Origin: an uncultured Pseudomonadales bacterium
GTDB lineage: Bacteria; Pseudomonadota; Gammaproteobacteria; Pseudomonadales; Porticoccaceae
NCBI GenBank assembly: GCA_943846685.1
Contig: OX044363.1
Coordinates: forward strand, 434,001 to 498,000
Length of the DNA stretch: 64,000 nt
Direction of reading: 5' to 3'
Positions 35,991 to 48,012 of the stretch are shown here, piece after piece (positions within the stretch are counted from its first letter, which is position 1; each line of letters opens with the position of its first letter). A program made the position numbers and the translations under genes. The notes beneath the pieces were generated by a model. It worked only from the letters and a program-made list of their open reading frames with translations. It searched no databases and was not told where the DNA came from.

Positions 35991-36277
35991 AATGGTTTTA
36001 AGCGGATAGAATCTTTCTCAACGAAAATTAATCATATTTTCGAATAATATAACTAATAAAAATAATATAGCTTGGGTTGGCGGTTGTGCTTTTTTCGGTT
36101 GTTTATAGGTGATTTGATACGCGGTTATATTTGCGTTCAGATATTTCTACGGTTAAATGACTTTATGAAATATCCGATAAAATATCTGAAAAAAGCATGA
36201 TGAAAATTTTACGATAAGTTTGATGGAAGCTTTAGTAAACTGCCCTTAGGGTTATCTTGCGCTGGGAAGAATAATAA

Positions 36278-37921
36278 GTGGAATTAAGTAACACTTTTGA
36301 GCATGGTTCTGTAGGCATAGGTGGCGTAGATGGCATGGGTAAAAGTGCGCCTATGGATCTTAATGCTCTGCAGGCAATCTGGACAGATTGTACAAAGCAG
36401 CTCTCCGATGAGCTGCCTCTTCAGCAGTTTAATACCTGGATAAGACCCCTAAAAATACAATTTTTTGCTGGCGACTCAATCCTCGGTGATTCTTCTCTCG
36501 GCGACTCTTCGTTTGTGCATCAGCATATTCAGCTAGTCGCCCCTAACCGCTTTATTGAAGACTGGGTAAAGAATAAGTTTCTGCTTCGAATTGAGGCGTT
36601 GTTTTCACAGTTTGGTGCAGACCAGTGTAGCGTGGCGGTTGTCTCTGAGTCTGAAAAGGCACCGGCCTTTAAAGCCCAGTCTGCAGCGGTAGCGGTCAAT
36701 AGTTCAGTGGATACAGTTAATAGCCGGCCACAGTCTTCTCTTATTCAGCCGCAGGCGTTTAATAGCCAGCCACAGGCGTCGACTCCGGTCATTTTACAGC
36801 CGGTTGAAGCGCCAGCGCTGGTGATACCATCGTCTCAGGTACAGACTTCTACGCGTATTAACGCGCCACAAATTATCACTTCAGCTGCAGAGCACAGCCT
36901 GAAAAGCAACCTCAACAGCGCCTTTACCTTTGATAGTTTTGTTGAGGGTAAGTCTAATCAGCTAGCCTTAGCGGCCGCTCAGCAGGTTGCAGAGAATCCC
37001 GGCGGCTCCTATAACCCATTATTTATATATGGCGGTGTTGGTCTGGGTAAAACCCACCTAATGCACGCTGTAGGTAATGCGCTTCGTCAACGCAAGCCCG
37101 ATGCAAAAATTGTCTACCTGCATTCCGAGCGGTTTGTCGCCGATATGGTCAAGGCGCTGCAGCTCAAGGCGATTGACGAATTTAAGCAGTTCTATCGTTC
37201 GGTTGATGCGCTATTAATTGATGATATTCAGTTTTTCTCTGGCAAGGATCGCAGTCAGGAAGAGTTTTTCCATACTTACAATGCTCTTTTGGAGCGCGGC
37301 CAGCAGATGATCTTAACCTCTGATCGCTATCCCAAGGAGATCGATGGGGTAGAGGAACGTTTGAAGTCTCGCTTTGGCTGGGGTTTAACCGTAGCCGTCG
37401 AGCCGCCTGAGCTTGAGACTCGTGTTGCAATTTTGATTAACAAAGCAGAGCAGGTAGGCATGGATCTGTCGCGAGATGCGGCATTCTTTATCGCCCAACG
37501 TATACGTTCCAATGTTCGCGAGCTTGAGGGTGCACTCAAGAGAGTGATGGCCCACGCGCAATTTAGTGGTCGGGTTATTGATATCGATTTAATTCGTGAA
37601 TCACTGAAAGATTTGTTGGCGCTGCAGGACAAGCTAGTTACCATAGACAATATTCAGAGAGTGGTGGCTGACTACTACAAGCTGAAGATGTCAGACCTAC
37701 TTTCCAAGCGCCGCAGTCGATCTGTTGCGCGACCCAGGCAGGTGGCTATGGCATTGGCCAAAGAGCTGACCAACTACAGCCTTCCGGAGATCGGTGAGTC
37801 CTTTGGAGGCCGCGATCACACCACGGTTCTGCATGCTTGTCGCAAGGTCAAAGAGCTTGAGAGTATTGATCGCGAAGTAGAGCGTGATTTAAAACACCTC
37901 TACCGGACGCTCTCTAGCTAG
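36278..37921 (+). CDS. dnaA: Replication initiator DnaA
   Basis: AAA+ initiator of chromosome replication, 547 residues from GTG at 36278. Domain I ([25 protein letters not shown]) is interrupted by a short insert with three GDSxL/F units at about residues 67-81. Domain II is a long Gln/Ser/Val-rich linker. Domain III has Walker [27 protein letters not shown] and the sensor Arg region; domain IV ends with the DNA-binding signature [16 protein letters not shown]. An in-frame ATG at 36353 ([10 protein letters not shown]) would match the E. coli N-terminus better, so the start is uncertain. Confidence 0.97.
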   Translation: MELSNTFEHGSVGIGGVDGMGKSAPMDLNALQAIWTDCTKQLSDELPLQQFNTWIRPLKIQFFAGDSILGDSSLGDSSFVHQHIQLVAPNRFIEDWVKNKFLLRIEALFSQFGADQCSVAVVSESEKAPAFKAQSAAVAVNSSVDTVNSRPQSSLIQPQAFNSQPQASTPVILQPVEAPALVIPSSQVQTSTRINAPQIITSAAEHSLKSNLNSAFTFDSFVEGKSNQLALAAAQQVAENPGGSYNPLFIYGGVGLGKTHLMHAVGNALRQRKPDAKIVYLHSERFVADMVKALQLKAIDEFKQFYRSVDALLIDDIQFFSGKDRSQEEFFHTYNALLERGQQMILTSDRYPKEIDGVEERLKSRFGWGLTVAVEPPELETRVAILINKAEQVGMDLSRDAAFFIAQRIRSNVRELEGALKRVMAHAQFSGRVIDIDLIRESLKDLLALQDKLVTIDNIQRVVADYYKLKMSDLLSKRRSRSVARPRQVAMALAKELTNYSLPEIGESFGGRDHTTVLHACRKVKELESIDREVERDLKHLYRTLSS

Positions 37922-38033
37922 ACTTTCTAATTAGATGAGTTAGTCTATCTAGAGCGCAATAAATAATAGAATTACAGAATAGTAATTAGACAGTATTAAG
38001 AGTCATTAACCGTGTCGGAGATACGAATTTACC

Positions 38034-39134
38034 ATGAAATTTAGCCTTTCCCGTGAAGTGTTACTCAAGCCCTTGCAGTTGGTTGTTGGTGTAGTCGAAA
38101 GACGCCAAACATTGCCAATCCTTTCCAATGTGTTGCTCAGCCTAGAGGGTTCGCGCCTTTCGGTAACCGGTACTGATCTTGAGGTTGAGATTGTCGGTTA
38201 TTCAGAGGTAAGTGCCGCAGAAGAGGGTGGTGAAGTGACGGTTTCGGCGCGCAAGCTTTTGGATATCTGCCGGTCTCTGCCGGATGGTGCAAAGGTTGAT
38301 TTTTCCAGCAGTGATGGCAAGGCGCACGTAAAGAGTGGTCGCAGCCGTTTTACGCTGGCAACCCTGCCGGCTAATGAGTTTCCCTCTGTGGATAATGGTG
38401 AAAACAATATCGAGTTTGATGTTGAAGCCGAGACATTAAAAAGCCTTATCGAATCGACCTCTTTTGCCATGGCTCAGCAGGATGTCCGTTATTACCTCAA
38501 TGGTATGCTCTGGGAGGTTAGTGCCAATAAGCTTCGCGCTGTGGCTACTGACGGCCATCGAATGGCGCTTTGCGATGCGGTCTGTGAGATAGAGATTGCT
38601 GAGCTTACCAAGGCTATTTTGCCGCGCAAAGGTGTTATGGAGTTGGCCCGTCTGGTCAGCGATGAGGGCGCAGTGCGTGTGGCTATGGGCTCAAACCATA
38701 TTCGCGTCAATGGCTCTGATTTTTGTTTTACCTCTAAGCTAGTTGATGGTGCGTATCCTGATTATGACCGTGTTTTGCCTAAGGGTGGCGACAAGCAGGT
38801 GGTCGGTGATCGCGCTGAGCTCAAGCAGGCGTTTGGCCGAACGGCGATTCTCTCCAATGAAAAGTACCGCGGTGTGCGTATCATGCTTTCAAATGGCGCT
38901 ATAAGAATGGTTGCCAATAACCCTGAGCAGGAAGAGGCTGAGGAAGTGGTCGGTGTTGATTATGCCGGCGACGAGCTAGAGATTGGCTTTAATGTCAGCT
39001 ACCTTTTGGATGTGCTCAATGTTCTTAAAGGGGAAGGTGTTCGTTTAACCCTTTCTGACTCGAGCAGCAGCGCGCTGGTCGAAGACGCCGCAGATGGTTC
39101 GGCGGTCTATGTTGTTATGCCGATGCGGCTATAA
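38034..39134 (+). CDS. dnaN: DNA polymerase III beta sliding clamp
   Basis: Processivity clamp, 366 residues, three repeated domains. It begins MKFSLSREVLLKPLQLVVGVVE, contains RQTLPILSNVLL and ATDGHRMALCD, and ends with the conserved YVVMPMRL. It follows dnaA by 112 bases and precedes recF by 41. Confidence 0.98.
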   Translation: MKFSLSREVLLKPLQLVVGVVERRQTLPILSNVLLSLEGSRLSVTGTDLEVEIVGYSEVSAAEEGGEVTVSARKLLDICRSLPDGAKVDFSSSDGKAHVKSGRSRFTLATLPANEFPSVDNGENNIEFDVEAETLKSLIESTSFAMAQQDVRYYLNGMLWEVSANKLRAVATDGHRMALCDAVCEIEIAELTKAILPRKGVMELARLVSDEGAVRVAMGSNHIRVNGSDFCFTSKLVDGAYPDYDRVLPKGGDKQVVGDRAELKQAFGRTAILSNEKYRGVRIMLSNGAIRMVANNPEQEEAEEVVGVDYAGDELEIGFNVSYLLDVLNVLKGEGVRLTLSDSSSSALVEDAADGSAVYVVMPMRL

Positions 39135-39175
39135 CGGTTAGTTTGCCGCGTACTCGCAGTTACTGCCGCTAACTC

Positions 39176-40264
39176 ATGCACTTATCTCAATTGGATATTT
39201 TTCAGGTTCGAAATCTGAAAAATATCCAAACTGCCTGTCATCCCCAAGCCAATATTATTTTCGGTGCCAACGGTAGCGGAAAAACCAGCTTTCTTGAATC
39301 TATCTATCTCCTGGGCCGTGGCCGATCCTTTCGTCATCGCGATCTCCGTGTGGTGGTTAATAACGATGCGGATGAGTTGGTGGTTTCTGCTCGCCTCTTG
39401 CGCGACCAGACCTCAACAGCTCATCAACTGGGTATCAAGCGCACCCCAAAGGGGTTGTTTGAGGCTCGGCTTGACGGGAAATCGTTGCAGTCCGCGGCAC
39501 AGCTTGTCTCTGAGCTACCCTTGCAGTTAATTGATGCCCATAGCTTTATGCTTTTAGAGGGCGGCCCACTTCAGCGCAGACAGTTTTTAGATTGGGGTGT
39601 GTTCCACGTGGAACATGGTTATACCAATCTATGGCGACGCTTTCAAAAAACGCTAAAACAGCGCAATCAACTCCTTCGCCATGGTAGAATAGACGAAGAT
39701 TTATTGCGTACTTGGACGGCGGAGTTAATTCCACTCTGCGAACAAATAACCCAGTTTAGGCGACAGTATTTATCGGCGCTCTGCGGCCAGTTAGATAGGG
39801 CTGTTGGAGCCTTTGAAGGTTTGGGGGAGGTTTCCCTTGAATACTACTGCGGCTGGGATGAAGAGTGCTCTCTGGCGGATGTTTATGCCGCTGATCATGG
39901 GCGTGATATAGGTACCAAGACAACCAGTCACGGCGCACACCGTGCTGATATAAAAATTAAGGTCGATGGTCAGGTTGCTGCTGATCATCTCTCGAGAGGG
40001 CAGATAAAACTTTTGGTCTATGCACTTAAGTTAGCGCAGGCCAGCCACTATCGAGAACATACGGGGGAATCTTGCCTTTTCCTTTTGGATGATTTGCCGG
40101 CTGAGTTGGATTATCAGCACCGCGGGCAGGTGATTACGTATTTGAATGATCTTGGCTGCCAGTATTTTATTACTGGGGTGGATAAAAAAGATTTCGAGGA
40201 TTTAGTGCAGACAGTGCCGCACAAGATGTTCCACATGGAACATGGCGTTGCTTTAGTTGATTAA
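39176..40264 (+). CDS. recF: DNA repair/recombination ATPase RecF
   Basis: SMC-like ATPase of the RecFOR gap-repair pathway. The 362 residues show FGANGSGKTSFLESIYLLGRGRSFR (Walker A), the ABC-type signature LSRGQIKLLVYALKLAQ and Walker B CLFLLDDLPAELD. Two parS palindromes are embedded in the coding sequence and encode FHVEHG at about residue 143 and FHMEHG near the C-terminus. Its stop is 21 bases before gyrB. Confidence 0.97.
   Translation: MHLSQLDIFQVRNLKNIQTACHPQANIIFGANGSGKTSFLESIYLLGRGRSFRHRDLRVVVNNDADELVVSARLLRDQTSTAHQLGIKRTPKGLFEARLDGKSLQSAAQLVSELPLQLIDAHSFMLLEGGPLQRRQFLDWGVFHVEHGYTNLWRRFQKTLKQRNQLLRHGRIDEDLLRTWTAELIPLCEQITQFRRQYLSALCGQLDRAVGAFEGLGEVSLEYYCGWDEECSLADVYAADHGRDIGTKTTSHGAHRADIKIKVDGQVAADHLSRGQIKLLVYALKLAQASHYREHTGESCLFLLDDLPAELDYQHRGQVITYLNDLGCQYFITGVDKKDFEDLVQTVPHKMFHMEHGVALVD
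39600..39615. promoter_or_regulatory. parS: parS centromere site, perfect
   Basis: TGTTCCACGTGGAACA, a perfect 16-base palindrome equal to the known Pseudomonas-type ParB target. It lies inside recF, about 3.3 kb right of dnaA's start and 11 kb from parB. Confidence 0.92.
40227..40242. promoter_or_regulatory. parS: parS-like site, one mismatch
   Basis: TGTTCCACATGGAACA differs from the perfect site by one central base (G to A). It is 627 bases from the first site, inside the recF 3' end. Confidence 0.8.
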
Positions 40265-42700
<2,436 letters not shown>

Positions 42701-42714
42701 TCTGAGTTTAATTT

Positions 42715-42747
42715 TGGCTTAATCCGGGCTTAATCCGGGCTTAGTCT
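42715..42747. repeat. Short tandem repeat after gyrB
   Basis: Three copies of an 11-base unit close to GGGCTTAATCC, the first lacking one G and the last degenerate (GGGCTTAGTCT). They lie 15 bases after the gyrB stop. No function is evident. Confidence 0.75.
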
Positions 42748-42751
42748 GACC

Positions 42752-42928
42752 TTATTCAGATCCCCAGATATCCATATCCGAAGACCGCCGGCCTTTATTA
42801 TGCCGGCGGTTTTCTTTATCTGGCTCAAACCGCACCTCCGTGCGGCGATCACTGTTCTTTCTTCGAACGGTCTTGCGTGTATCCAGTGTTGATTCGGGGT
42901 CTTTCGGTGTTTTTTTCTTTGCATCCAT
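42752..42928 (-). CDS. 58-residue Arg/Lys/Asp-rich small protein
   Basis: Starts at ATG 42928 (MDAKKKTPKDPESTLDTRK) and continues with RRKNSDRRTEVRFEPD, RRHNKGRRSSDMDIWGSE. The frame is open to 43009, but the upstream part looks non-protein. The composition is extremely hydrophilic, with RRxxDRR-type motifs seen in small conserved proteins of gammaproteobacteria; I know no function. The gyrB terminator hairpin lies inside its last codons. It is 81 bases from plsC on the same strand. Confidence 0.65.
   Translation of the reverse strand: MDAKKKTPKDPESTLDTRKTVRRKNSDRRTEVRFEPDKENRRHNKGRRSSDMDIWGSE
42784..42814 (+). terminator. Rho-independent terminator of gyrB
   Basis: ACCGCCGGC at 42784-42792 pairs perfectly with GCCGGCGGT at 42802-42810, followed by TTTC. 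It lies 84 bases after gyrB and inside the 3' end of the small minus-strand gene. Confidence 0.8.
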
Positions 42929-43009
42929 AGCCAATCCACAGTCCTTTTTATTCTCTGAGTATAGATTAGATAGTCCTGAGGCAAAGCGCTTATTAAAACA
43001 GCAAATCAA

Positions 43010-43714
43010 TCAGAGAGCGTTGGCAATCCACTGCTGAGCCTGTTCGGTCAGTTCGCGAGGATTGTGGTTGTCGGTTGCGATCGTCGGGCCGATAACAATT
43101 CTGATAGTACCCGGATTTTTTAACCAGCTTCCCGCCGGCCAACACTGACCTGCATTGTGGCGCACGGGAAGAATAGGCACTGCTGCTGCCTTTGCCAGAG
43201 CCGCGCCGCTAGTCATAAAGGTTCCTACCTCTGAGCCGCGCACGCGAGTTCCTTCTGGAAAGATAATGACCTTAATACCTTTCGAAAGCCGCTGCTTGCC
43301 CTGCTTAAGTACCTGACGGATAGCCCCTGCAGGCTTCGAGCGCTTAATCGCGATAGCGCGCATAGCATAGAGACCCCAGCCAAAAAACGGTATCCACAAC
43401 AGCTCGCGCTTAAGAATAACGCTGGCAGGCACAAACAGATGCTGAAGGAAAAAGGTTTCCCAGGTACTCTGGTGATTGCTGAGAACAACGCAGGCATCGT
43501 CGGGAATATTTTCCAGCCCAATAACCTTAACCTTTACGCCACAGGTGATACCTAACCAGCCCATGATCAGCTTGTTGCCAAAGGTCAGGCAAAGCTGCCT
43601 GTAACGGAAGGGGAAAAAACCGACTAAACAGACCGACAGGCTCATAAGAAGCACTAGAGTCACTAAGCCGCAATAAAAGAAAGCTGCTCTTATAGCCTGC
43701 CAGAGTTTTTTCAT
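43010..43714 (-). CDS. plsC: 1-acyl-sn-glycerol-3-phosphate acyltransferase
   Basis: Acylates lysophosphatidate in phospholipid synthesis. The 234 residues start with a membrane helix (AAFFYCGLVTLVLLMSLSVCLVGFF). Acyltransferase motif I is NHQSTWET (HX4E rather than HX4D, a variant known in the family) and motif III is FPEGTRVRG. It is 13 bases downstream of glyS on the same strand. Confidence 0.93.
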   Translation of the reverse strand: MKKLWQAIRAAFFYCGLVTLVLLMSLSVCLVGFFPFRYRQLCLTFGNKLIMGWLGITCGVKVKVIGLENIPDDACVVLSNHQSTWETFFLQHLFVPASVILKRELLWIPFFGWGLYAMRAIAIKRSKPAGAIRQVLKQGKQRLSKGIKVIIFPEGTRVRGSEVGTFMTSGAALAKAAAVPILPVRHNAGQCWPAGSWLKNPGTIRIVIGPTIATDNHNPRELTEQAQQWIANAL

Positions 43715-43727
43715 TGATGAGTTATTC

Positions 43728-45809
43728 TCATTTGCTAACCACTAGTTGCGAAATATCCGCAACGTTTAAGAACAGGCTGCGCAAGCTATGTAGCAATGCC
43801 AGACGATTAGCGCGGATGGCATCGTCTTCGATCATAACCATTACATCGTCAAAGAACTGATCGACCGACTCTCGTAGTAGCGCCAGCTGCTTTAGAACGC
43901 CAGCGTAGTCACGTTGCTCCAGTAAAGGGGCAATAACGGTGCTGAGTTGGGTGATTTTGTCAGCCAGCTGCTGTTCGGCAGCATCCACAAGCAGGCTGTT
44001 ATCAATAGCGGCTGGAATGGTTTCCGCCGCCTGTTTAGCGAGAATATTAAATACTCGCTTATTCGCTGATGCCAGCGCAACAGCTTCCGGCAGACGGGTA
44101 AATTGATCCACAGCCTTTACTCTGGCATCGATATCCAGCGGGTTACTAAGGCCGAGAGCGGCCACCGAGGCAAACACTTCAGGATCGATGGACTCATCTC
44201 TATACCAAGCTTTAAAGCGCTCTAAGATGTAAGTAAGTACTTCCAAACATAGCTCATCGGTACGCTCAGTGATATTTAACTGCTGAGCTGCTGCGCTGAT
44301 TGCTAGCTTTAAATCCAGGTCTATATTGCGCTCAATAATTATCCGCAAAATACCCAGACTGGCCCGTCGCAGTGCAAAAGGATCTCGTGACCCCGATGGC
44401 TGCTGGCCAATGCTAAAGATACCAACCAGTGTATCCAGACGATCTGCCAGCGCCAGAGCGGCACCGGTATCTGTGGCGGGAATCGCATCGCCGGCAAAGC
44501 GTGGCAGATACTGTTCCATCAGCGCTTCGGCAACAGCGGCATCTTCGCCATCGTTGAGGGCGTAGTAGCGACCCATCACACCCTGCAGATCGTCGAACTC
44601 GCCGACCATCTCACTGACTAAATCTGATTTGCAGAGCTCACCGGCACGGGCTGCGTGCTGCGCTGAAGCACCGGTGTACTCGGCGAGTATTTTTGCCAAT
44701 CCGCTGACCCGCTCAGTTTTATCGTAAACCGTGCCGAGCTTGGACTGAAAAACCACTGATTTCAGTGTTTCGCGGCGTGCCTGCAGCGATGACTTAAGGT
44801 CGGTTTTATAGAAAAAGGCCGCATCCGCCAAGCGCGGGCGAATAACTCGCTCATTACCGCTGATCACCTGCTGCGGATCAAGGCTGGCAATATTGGCAAC
44901 TGTGATAAACAGCGGTTTAAGATTGTTGTCACTGTCGACAACGTGGAAGTATTTTTGATGCTGGGCCATAGATGAAACTAGCGCTTCGGCTGGTACTTCA
45001 AGGAAATGTTCCTCGAAGCGACCCATCAGCGGCACAGGCCACTCGTTTAGAGCCGACACTTCATCGAGCAGATCTTCATCGATAACTGCGGTGCCATCAG
45101 CACTTTCAGCGGCGGCAATAACGCCCTTGCGAATCAGTTCGCGGCGCTCTTCAAAATCGACAATAACAAAGGCTTTATGCAGAGTCTCTTTATAGCTGGC
45201 AGGGGATTCAATAAGGATATCGCCCTGACTGTGGAAGCGATGGCCGCGACTGATGTTGCTGCTTTCAATGCCCAGTATATTGGTGCTGATAGTTTTGTTA
45301 TCAAATAGCACAACTGCCCACTGCACAGGTCGAACAAATTCTTGACGACTCTTACCCCAGCGCATTGGCTTGGGAATCGGCAGGGCGGCGAGAGACTGAT
45401 TAATAATATCGCCAAGCAGAGTTTCTGTTGGACTGCCGACAGCGGTTTTACGTACACAGAGTTTATCCTGCTGACCGTCGTTTTTGACTAAGCCTGACAA
45501 TGCGCTGAGTTCTACGGAATTCTTTTTCGCAAAGGCTTCTGCGGCCCTGGTCGGATTGCCGTCGCTATCAAAGGCAACCTTGGCTGGTGGCCCCCAGTTA
45601 ACCACATCCTGATCTGGTGTCTGGGTCTCAAGATCTTTGATCAGCACAGCCAAACGGCGCGGGGCACCATAGATAGTCACTTCGCCGAACTGTAGTTGTT
45701 CTGCGCTCAGGCGGCTGGTGATACCTTCAGAGAAGCTATCGCATAGCTGACGCAATACTTTCGGTGGAAGCTCTTCGGTTCCAATCTCAACTAGAAAATC
45801 AGCACTCAT
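43728..45809 (-). CDS. glyS: Glycyl-tRNA synthetase beta subunit
   Basis: The tRNA-recognising subunit of the alpha2-beta2 enzyme, 693 residues. It starts with [16 protein letters not shown], contains [16 protein letters not shown], the HD-like region and [20 protein letters not shown] near the C-terminal anticodon domain. It overlaps glyQ by 4 bases. Confidence 0.98.
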   Translation of the reverse strand: MSADFLVEIGTEELPPKVLRQLCDSFSEGITSRLSAEQLQFGEVTIYGAPRRLAVLIKDLETQTPDQDVVNWGPPAKVAFDSDGNPTRAAEAFAKKNSVELSALSGLVKNDGQQDKLCVRKTAVGSPTETLLGDIINQSLAALPIPKPMRWGKSRQEFVRPVQWAVVLFDNKTISTNILGIESSNISRGHRFHSQGDILIESPASYKETLHKAFVIVDFEERRELIRKGVIAAAESADGTAVIDEDLLDEVSALNEWPVPLMGRFEEHFLEVPAEALVSSMAQHQKYFHVVDSDNNLKPLFITVANIASLDPQQVISGNERVIRPRLADAAFFYKTDLKSSLQARRETLKSVVFQSKLGTVYDKTERVSGLAKILAEYTGASAQHAARAGELCKSDLVSEMVGEFDDLQGVMGRYYALNDGEDAAVAEALMEQYLPRFAGDAIPATDTGAALALADRLDTLVGIFSIGQQPSGSRDPFALRRASLGILRIIIERNIDLDLKLAISAAAQQLNITERTDELCLEVLTYILERFKAWYRDESIDPEVFASVAALGLSNPLDIDARVKAVDQFTRLPEAVALASANKRVFNILAKQAAETIPAAIDNSLLVDAAEQQLADKITQLSTVIAPLLEQRDYAGVLKQLALLRESVDQFFDDVMVMIEDDAIRANRLALLHSLRSLFLNVADISQLVVSK

Positions 45810-46822
45810 TTTGATTCTCCAGGTGTTTTAGTCGACTGTTTTTTTGCTGCCTTCTCTTGCTTGGCAGCAGCGACAAGCTTTTCTTTCTCGACGCGCTGAA
45901 TGACTTCTTCAGCAAGATCTTTATCTGCCATCGGAAAGCCGAGCTCTAATCGGGAATCAAAATAACCCTGAGCAACAGCGCGAGCGATGGTTCGCACCCG
46001 CAGAATATAACGCTGACGTTCCGTCACTGAAATAGCGTGGCGGGCATCGAGCAGATTAAAGGCATGGGATGCTTTCATCACCATCTCATAGGCGGGCAGT
46101 GGCAGGCCGCTTTCAGTTAACTTCAGGCTATCTTTTTCACACTGGTCAAAAGTTGCAAACAGAGAATTCACATCGGCATGTTCAAAATTGAAGGTCGACA
46201 TCTCTACTTCATTTTGATGGAACACATCACCGTAGGTGACATCCCCTTGGGGACCGTGGGCCCAGACTAGATCGTAAATACTGTCGACACCCTGCAGGTA
46301 CATGGCGATACGCTCAAGACCGTAGGCAATCTCACCAGTCACTGGATAACATTCGAGTCCACCAGCTTGCTGGAAATAGGTGAACTGAGTAATTTCCATA
46401 CCGTTGAGCCAGACTTCCCAGCCAATACCCCAGGCACCCAGTGTGGGAGATTCCCAGTTATCTTCCACAAAGCGAACATCATGAACAGCGGTATCTATAC
46501 CCAGCGAGCGGAGCGAGCCAAGGTAGAGCTCCTGGAAATTGCTCGGCGAAGGTTTCATCGCTACCTGAAATTGATAGTAGTGTTGAAGTCGATTGGGGTT
46601 TTCGCCATAGCGACCGTCTGTTGGACGGCGGCAGCCTTGCACGTAAGCACTGTTCCAGTTTTCGGGACCAATGGCGCGCAGGAAAGTGGCTGGATGAAAG
46701 GTGGCGGCGCCAACTTCCATATCCAGTGGCTGAAGTACCACGCAACCCTGAGTAGCCCAGTATTGTTGTAGTCTTATTATTAGATCCTGAAATGTATCAG
46801 GGGGCGTGCCGACATTGCTCAC
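45806..46822 (-). CDS. glyQ: Glycyl-tRNA synthetase alpha subunit
   Basis: Catalytic subunit: [59 protein letters not shown]. The frame is open to 46879, but GTG at 46822 ([14 protein letters not shown]) is the start consistent with homologues, giving 338 residues. E. coli GlyQ has 303; the extra length is a C-terminal Lys/Ala-rich tail ([16 protein letters not shown]). It is divergent from galU. Confidence 0.97.
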   Translation of the reverse strand: MSNVGTPPDTFQDLIIRLQQYWATQGCVVLQPLDMEVGAATFHPATFLRAIGPENWNSAYVQGCRRPTDGRYGENPNRLQHYYQFQVAMKPSPSNFQELYLGSLRSLGIDTAVHDVRFVEDNWESPTLGAWGIGWEVWLNGMEITQFTYFQQAGGLECYPVTGEIAYGLERIAMYLQGVDSIYDLVWAHGPQGDVTYGDVFHQNEVEMSTFNFEHADVNSLFATFDQCEKDSLKLTESGLPLPAYEMVMKASHAFNLLDARHAISVTERQRYILRVRTIARAVAQGYFDSRLELGFPMADKDLAEEVIQRVEKEKLVAAAKQEKAAKKQSTKTPGESK

Positions 46823-47052
46823 AGTGAATTCCACCGAGTATTTAATTATTAAAAGTATGTTTAGGTCGAGAATGCGCAATTATAAGGCGGCAGCTTAATA
46901 AAGAAAGGGAAAAAGATAAGCAATCAGCGGGCTAAACGGCGAATTAAAAGCATCTTGTTATAATCAAATCTGGATATAATGCGGTGTAGAGATTAATCTA
47001 GCCTATTAGACAGTAGAGTAATCCCCCCCTAATCAGCAGAGGATAGTATTAG

Positions 47053-47952
47053 ATGGTTCATGTAAGGCATGGAGAAAAGGTTCGCAAAGCAGTATTTCCA
47101 GTGGCAGGGATGGGCACAAGATTTTTGCCGGCAACCAAAGCCAATCCAAAAGAGATGCTGCCAGTCGTTGATAAACCATTAATTCAGTATGCCGTTGAAG
47201 AGGCAGTTGAAGCGGGCATTACCGAGATGATTTTTATCACCGGCCGCAACAAGCGCAGTATTGCCGACCATTTTGACAAAGCCTACGAGCTTGAGCATCA
47301 GCTCGAGATGAACAATAAAAAAGCGCTGCTGGATATAGCGCAAAATATTGTCCCCAAGGGCGTTAGCTGCACTTATATTAGACAGAATGAAGCCTTGGGT
47401 TTGGGCCATGCGGTATCAACCGCGGCACACCTGATTGGTGATGAGCCCTTTGCTGTGATCCTTGCGGATGATTTGATTCACGGCGAAAAAGGCGCTGTGC
47501 GCCAGATGGTTGAGCTCTACGAGTACTATAAAAGCTCAGTAATCGCGATCCAGAAAGTGCCGGGTCCAGAGATTTCGGCCTACGGTGTTATCAGCGGTAA
47601 GCCTCAGTCAGATCGTGTTCATTTACTGGATAAGATTGTTGAGAAACCCGCCTTTGAAGATGCACCCTCAGACCTGGGTGTTACCGGCCGCTATATTTTC
47701 ACCCCGCAGATTTTTCAGCATCTGGATAAATTAACCCCAGGTGCCGGGGGCGAGTATCAGCTCACCGATGCGATTCAGACACTGTTGACTGAAGAGCAGG
47801 TTCTAGCCTATGAGTACGAGGGGACCCGCTATGACTGTGGCAGTAAAATGGGCCTGCTGAAGGCAAATATTGAACTGGGCCTTTTGCATCACCAAATAGG
47901 CGATGAGCTGCGTGATTACCTGAGCAATGAGTTGCCAGAAAAGCTCAAATAA
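47053..47952 (+). CDS. galU: UTP-glucose-1-phosphate uridylyltransferase
   Basis: Makes UDP-glucose for envelope polysaccharides. The 299 residues have VFPVAGMGTRFLPATKANPKEMLP (nucleotide site), VVDKPLIQYAVEEA, LADDLI and the C-terminal GSKMGLLKAN. A C7 tract lies at 47023-47029 and AGAGGA as ribosome-binding site precedes ATG at 47053. It is divergent from glyQ over 230 bases. Confidence 0.97.
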   Translation: MVHVRHGEKVRKAVFPVAGMGTRFLPATKANPKEMLPVVDKPLIQYAVEEAVEAGITEMIFITGRNKRSIADHFDKAYELEHQLEMNNKKALLDIAQNIVPKGVSCTYIRQNEALGLGHAVSTAAHLIGDEPFAVILADDLIHGEKGAVRQMVELYEYYKSSVIAIQKVPGPEISAYGVISGKPQSDRVHLLDKIVEKPAFEDAPSDLGVTGRYIFTPQIFQHLDKLTPGAGGEYQLTDAIQTLLTEEQVLAYEYEGTRYDCGSKMGLLKANIELGLLHHQIGDELRDYLSNELPEKLK

Positions 47953-48012
47953 ATAGCCTATTGCTATGTACTAGCGGATATTCCAGCCTTTCAAAAAAGG
48001 TAGCAGACAACA

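Larger units (their letters stand above)
35740..36277. other. oriC: Candidate replication origin region B
   Basis: A 538-base non-coding region ahead of dnaA. It has a tight pair of boxes at 35836-35844 and 35847-35855, a perfect reverse box at 35982-35990, a direct repeat CCACGGATA near 35787-35807, and between them a very AT-rich tract (about 35875-35980) with repeated AACCTGTT, a good unwinding candidate. It also must contain the dnaA promoter, so part of this may serve dnaA autoregulation. Confidence 0.7.
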
